From positions 124,001-188,000 of the forward strand of contig MU271158.1 of assembly GCA_021432605.1 (NCBI GenBank): DNA of 64,000 nucleotides. The letters are read 5' to 3'. Positions 62,052 through 64,000 of this stretch are shown here, piece after piece (within the stretch, counting starts at the first letter, position 1; each line of letters opens with the position of its first letter). The stretch comes from Coniochaeta sp. PMI_546. Taxonomy: Eukaryota > Ascomycota > Sordariomycetes > Coniochaetales > Coniochaetaceae. The position numbers and the translations under genes were made by a program. Under the pieces are notes generated by a model. The model saw only the letters and a list, made by a program, of their open reading frames with translations. It had not been told where the DNA came from and ran no database searches.

Positions 62052-63983
62052 GGAAGGAATGAATAAAGATCATGGGTGGTATTAATTAGATTGCTTGCGA
62101 TATGGTTGGATTCTGTGTTTCAACGGATTTCCTTGTGCTTCTGTTTTTCTTTTGGTTTTTTTTCTGTCCTTTCCTTAGGATATAGATTGGAGGATATTAT
62201 TTTCTATGATTTCTTTGGAATATAGATTGTAGGCGATCTAGGTAGTTGGGACTTCAATTCTAATGCTAGATAAACAATCACTAGACATATTTAGACCATA
62301 CACCTGGCTTCGGACAGTGATTGCCATGGGGTCGCAGTTTGATCAGTGAGCTAGTTCTACAGTAGATAAGACTCTGGCACCAATGAAAAGGTAGACAGAC
62401 AGTAAGAACGGACTTCTTTAACTTGAGAAGGTTCCAAGCCGGCCGGCCTGTATTGCCATTTTCGCTCTACGACTTACATCAGATTTGTGTGTTTGCCCTG
62501 ATCAGATGTAGGAAGAGCCATATCTCTGGTTCGGGGTCCTCACAAGGTCATTACGTCTTTGAATCAATCGCATCGGTTTTGCTGTCGACGTAGCTTGTGA
62601 GCTGAGTCACCTCATGTTCATGTCGGGTTTGTGTGCAGTCCAGACTCTAGTCTAGGGGTTTGGGAGTTAGGGCGATGTACGGTGAGCTTCACCCCACTAT
62701 ACTGTGTATTTGCCCTGTAAATTCAAGCCAACAGCGCACTAAGCGAACATTAACTAGCATCACCAACCCTATAAGGAGCGAAGAAACCGACGGCGCTACG
62801 GCGAATGGTCCCCTGGCCTGCGTAAGAAGACTCCGGAAATAGGCTGCTACTGGGGGAAAAAAGGCGTACGAAGAGCTCGCACAGGCTCCTTTTGGGACAA
62901 CAAATAACTAAAGCGGTAGAAGATTGTGTTTGACTGCTTAAGGCGCGTTTTCTAGCCTTACTATTTTGATGCGAGTGTGTAAAATGAAGTTGAGTGAAAA
63001 CATGAGGAGTTCACGACATGCAACCCTAACCCTGAGAATGAACTTTTGCTTTGCGATTGAAACAAAGCAATCGAGTGTCCACCGAGTTGACCAACCATAG
63101 TCTTCGGTATTGAGCAGCGATTTGTTTCCAATCGATCTTCTGAAAGCACGTGGTCACGAACTACGGCGACTTTTTGGTGGCTGATTCGGTCTTTAATTGC
63201 GACCAAATGGCACAAAATGTTCGGGGATTATCTTAGTAATCTGCCAAAATGTTCGGGGATTAATCTGCCTTAGTACCCTCTATTGTTACTACAGTGGAAA
63301 CTGCCAGAATTCTCACCAAACTTGGCTACCGTTCCCCACCAAGGCGGAAACCGGTGCCACCCAGACGTGTGTAGGTACTTGTGGGTGCATGTGCTGCTGT
63401 ACACGTGTACACTACGACAAGCACCTGCATATTCTTCGAAGACCCTATCCGGGTCGCCGGAGCGTAACTGGGTTGAAATGAGTGGAAATGTATGACACTC
63501 CTCATTGGTTAAATGGCTCATTCGCCGAGAAAGAACCCGAGGGCCTCCTAGAAGTTGAAGCTTGTCAAAGGTCTGGTCAGCGTTGCCTTTCCCCAGTCTA
63601 TACCCCCTGGTATCTGATCCTTCAGCTCCTTTTGAACAAGCCCCGAATGAGCCGAACAACAAGACATGGGAAGTCCTAGAGATCGTAACACACCGAATGC
63701 ATGCATGCATTTGGGACCCGATTGTTTGGGTCGGGAATTTTGCTTGGTACGATGGCAACCATGACATAGCCAGCCGATCGCCGGACCTTGTGAGACAATG
63801 ATTGCCTATTCAAGTAGCACCTGCAGCCCTATACGACACCTGATCCAGACTCGGCAATCAGTCAATCGACCGGTGAAGGACTTCTATCGCTCATAAAGGA
63901 AACCTAATTAAGAGGTCACACAACATCAACTAGACGTGCACACCACACCACCAAGGTCTCTCTGGATTTGTCATCTCCATCAA
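62052..63983. other. Intergenic downstream of the PKS-NRPS, no gene seen
   Basis: 1.9 kb. It contains T-rich 3' flanking sequence just after the synthase and a short imperfect tandem duplication at about 63213-63266. Minus-strand frames (62961-63215, 63270-63767) lack recognisable motifs. No RNA gene was recognised. Confidence 0.5.
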
Positions 63984-64000
63984 GATGGTCGCTCGACTCC
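63984..64000 (+). CDS. Possible gene start cut by the right edge
   Basis: ATGGTCGCTCGACTC follows a CA-rich leader (CACACCACACCACCAAGG) and CATCAAG, a good fungal start context. Only five codons are inside the window (MVARL), so nothing can be said of the product. Confidence 0.3.

Noticed and set aside
63270-63767. 165-codon minus-strand frame near the right edge
   Set aside because: Several overlapping frames on both strands of similar length, and no conserved motif.

Overview
The window is nuclear DNA of a filamentous ascomycete (Pezizomycotina, most likely a Sordariomycete). The genes carry short (about 50-90 nt) GT-AG introns with CTAAC/CTGAC-type branch points. The gene content is typical of such fungi: a CBM1-bearing AA9 LPMO, a Dabb protein, a fungal amidoligase, a DHA2 MFS pump and a PKS-NRPS. 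In the middle lies a sharply bounded AT-rich block with the signature of RIP (repeat-induced C-to-T mutation).

Left arm (1-20.4 kb), ordinary gene-rich DNA: a secreted DUF8021-like protein (-), an amidoligase-like protein (-), a large WDR44/Dgr2-like WD40 protein (-) whose conserved N-terminal exons contain an apparent one-base frameshift, Dom34/Pelota (-) with a GC-AG intron, a membrane-anchored Dabb protein (+), an aldo/keto reductase with an 11-nt micro-exon (+), an AA9 LPMO with CBM1 (+), a TauD-type 2-oxoglutarate dioxygenase (-) and kynureninase (-).

Centre (20.77-41.76 kb): a 20.5-kb transposon graveyard that can be read as a nested stack. A Ty3/gypsy element (A, 20776-41300) has 391-bp LTRs and a CTTAT target duplication. 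A related element (B, 21145-34915), also with 391-bp LTRs, sits inside A's 5' LTR with a TCTTA target duplication. Inside B are a third, reverse-oriented LTR element (C) and a minus-strand Tad1-like LINE. All are heavily mutated and look dead. All three LTR elements appear to carry an extra reading frame antisense to pol, between pol and the 3' LTR.

Right arm (41.76-64 kb): at the island edge are the 5' stub of a 2OG-Fe(II) dioxygenase gene and the 3' stub of a seven-helix rhodopsin-domain gene. Then come a complete DHA2 MFS transporter (-), a Gfo/Idh/MocA oxidoreductase (+) and a 4,030-residue hybrid PKS-NRPS (+, KS-AT-DH-MT-KR-ACP-C-A-T-R, no ER). These look like one side of a secondary-metabolite cluster: backbone synthase, tailoring oxidoreductase, exporter, and an oxygenase lost to the transposon island. 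The usual trans-acting enoyl reductase and a pathway regulator are not in the window. A 9-bp CCG/CGG inverted repeat upstream of the synthase is a candidate Zn(II)2Cys6 regulator site. The last 1.9 kb looks non-coding except for a possible gene start at the very edge.

Exon boundaries were worked out by hand from splice signals, reading phase and family conservation. Family assignments are from memory of motifs, not from searches.
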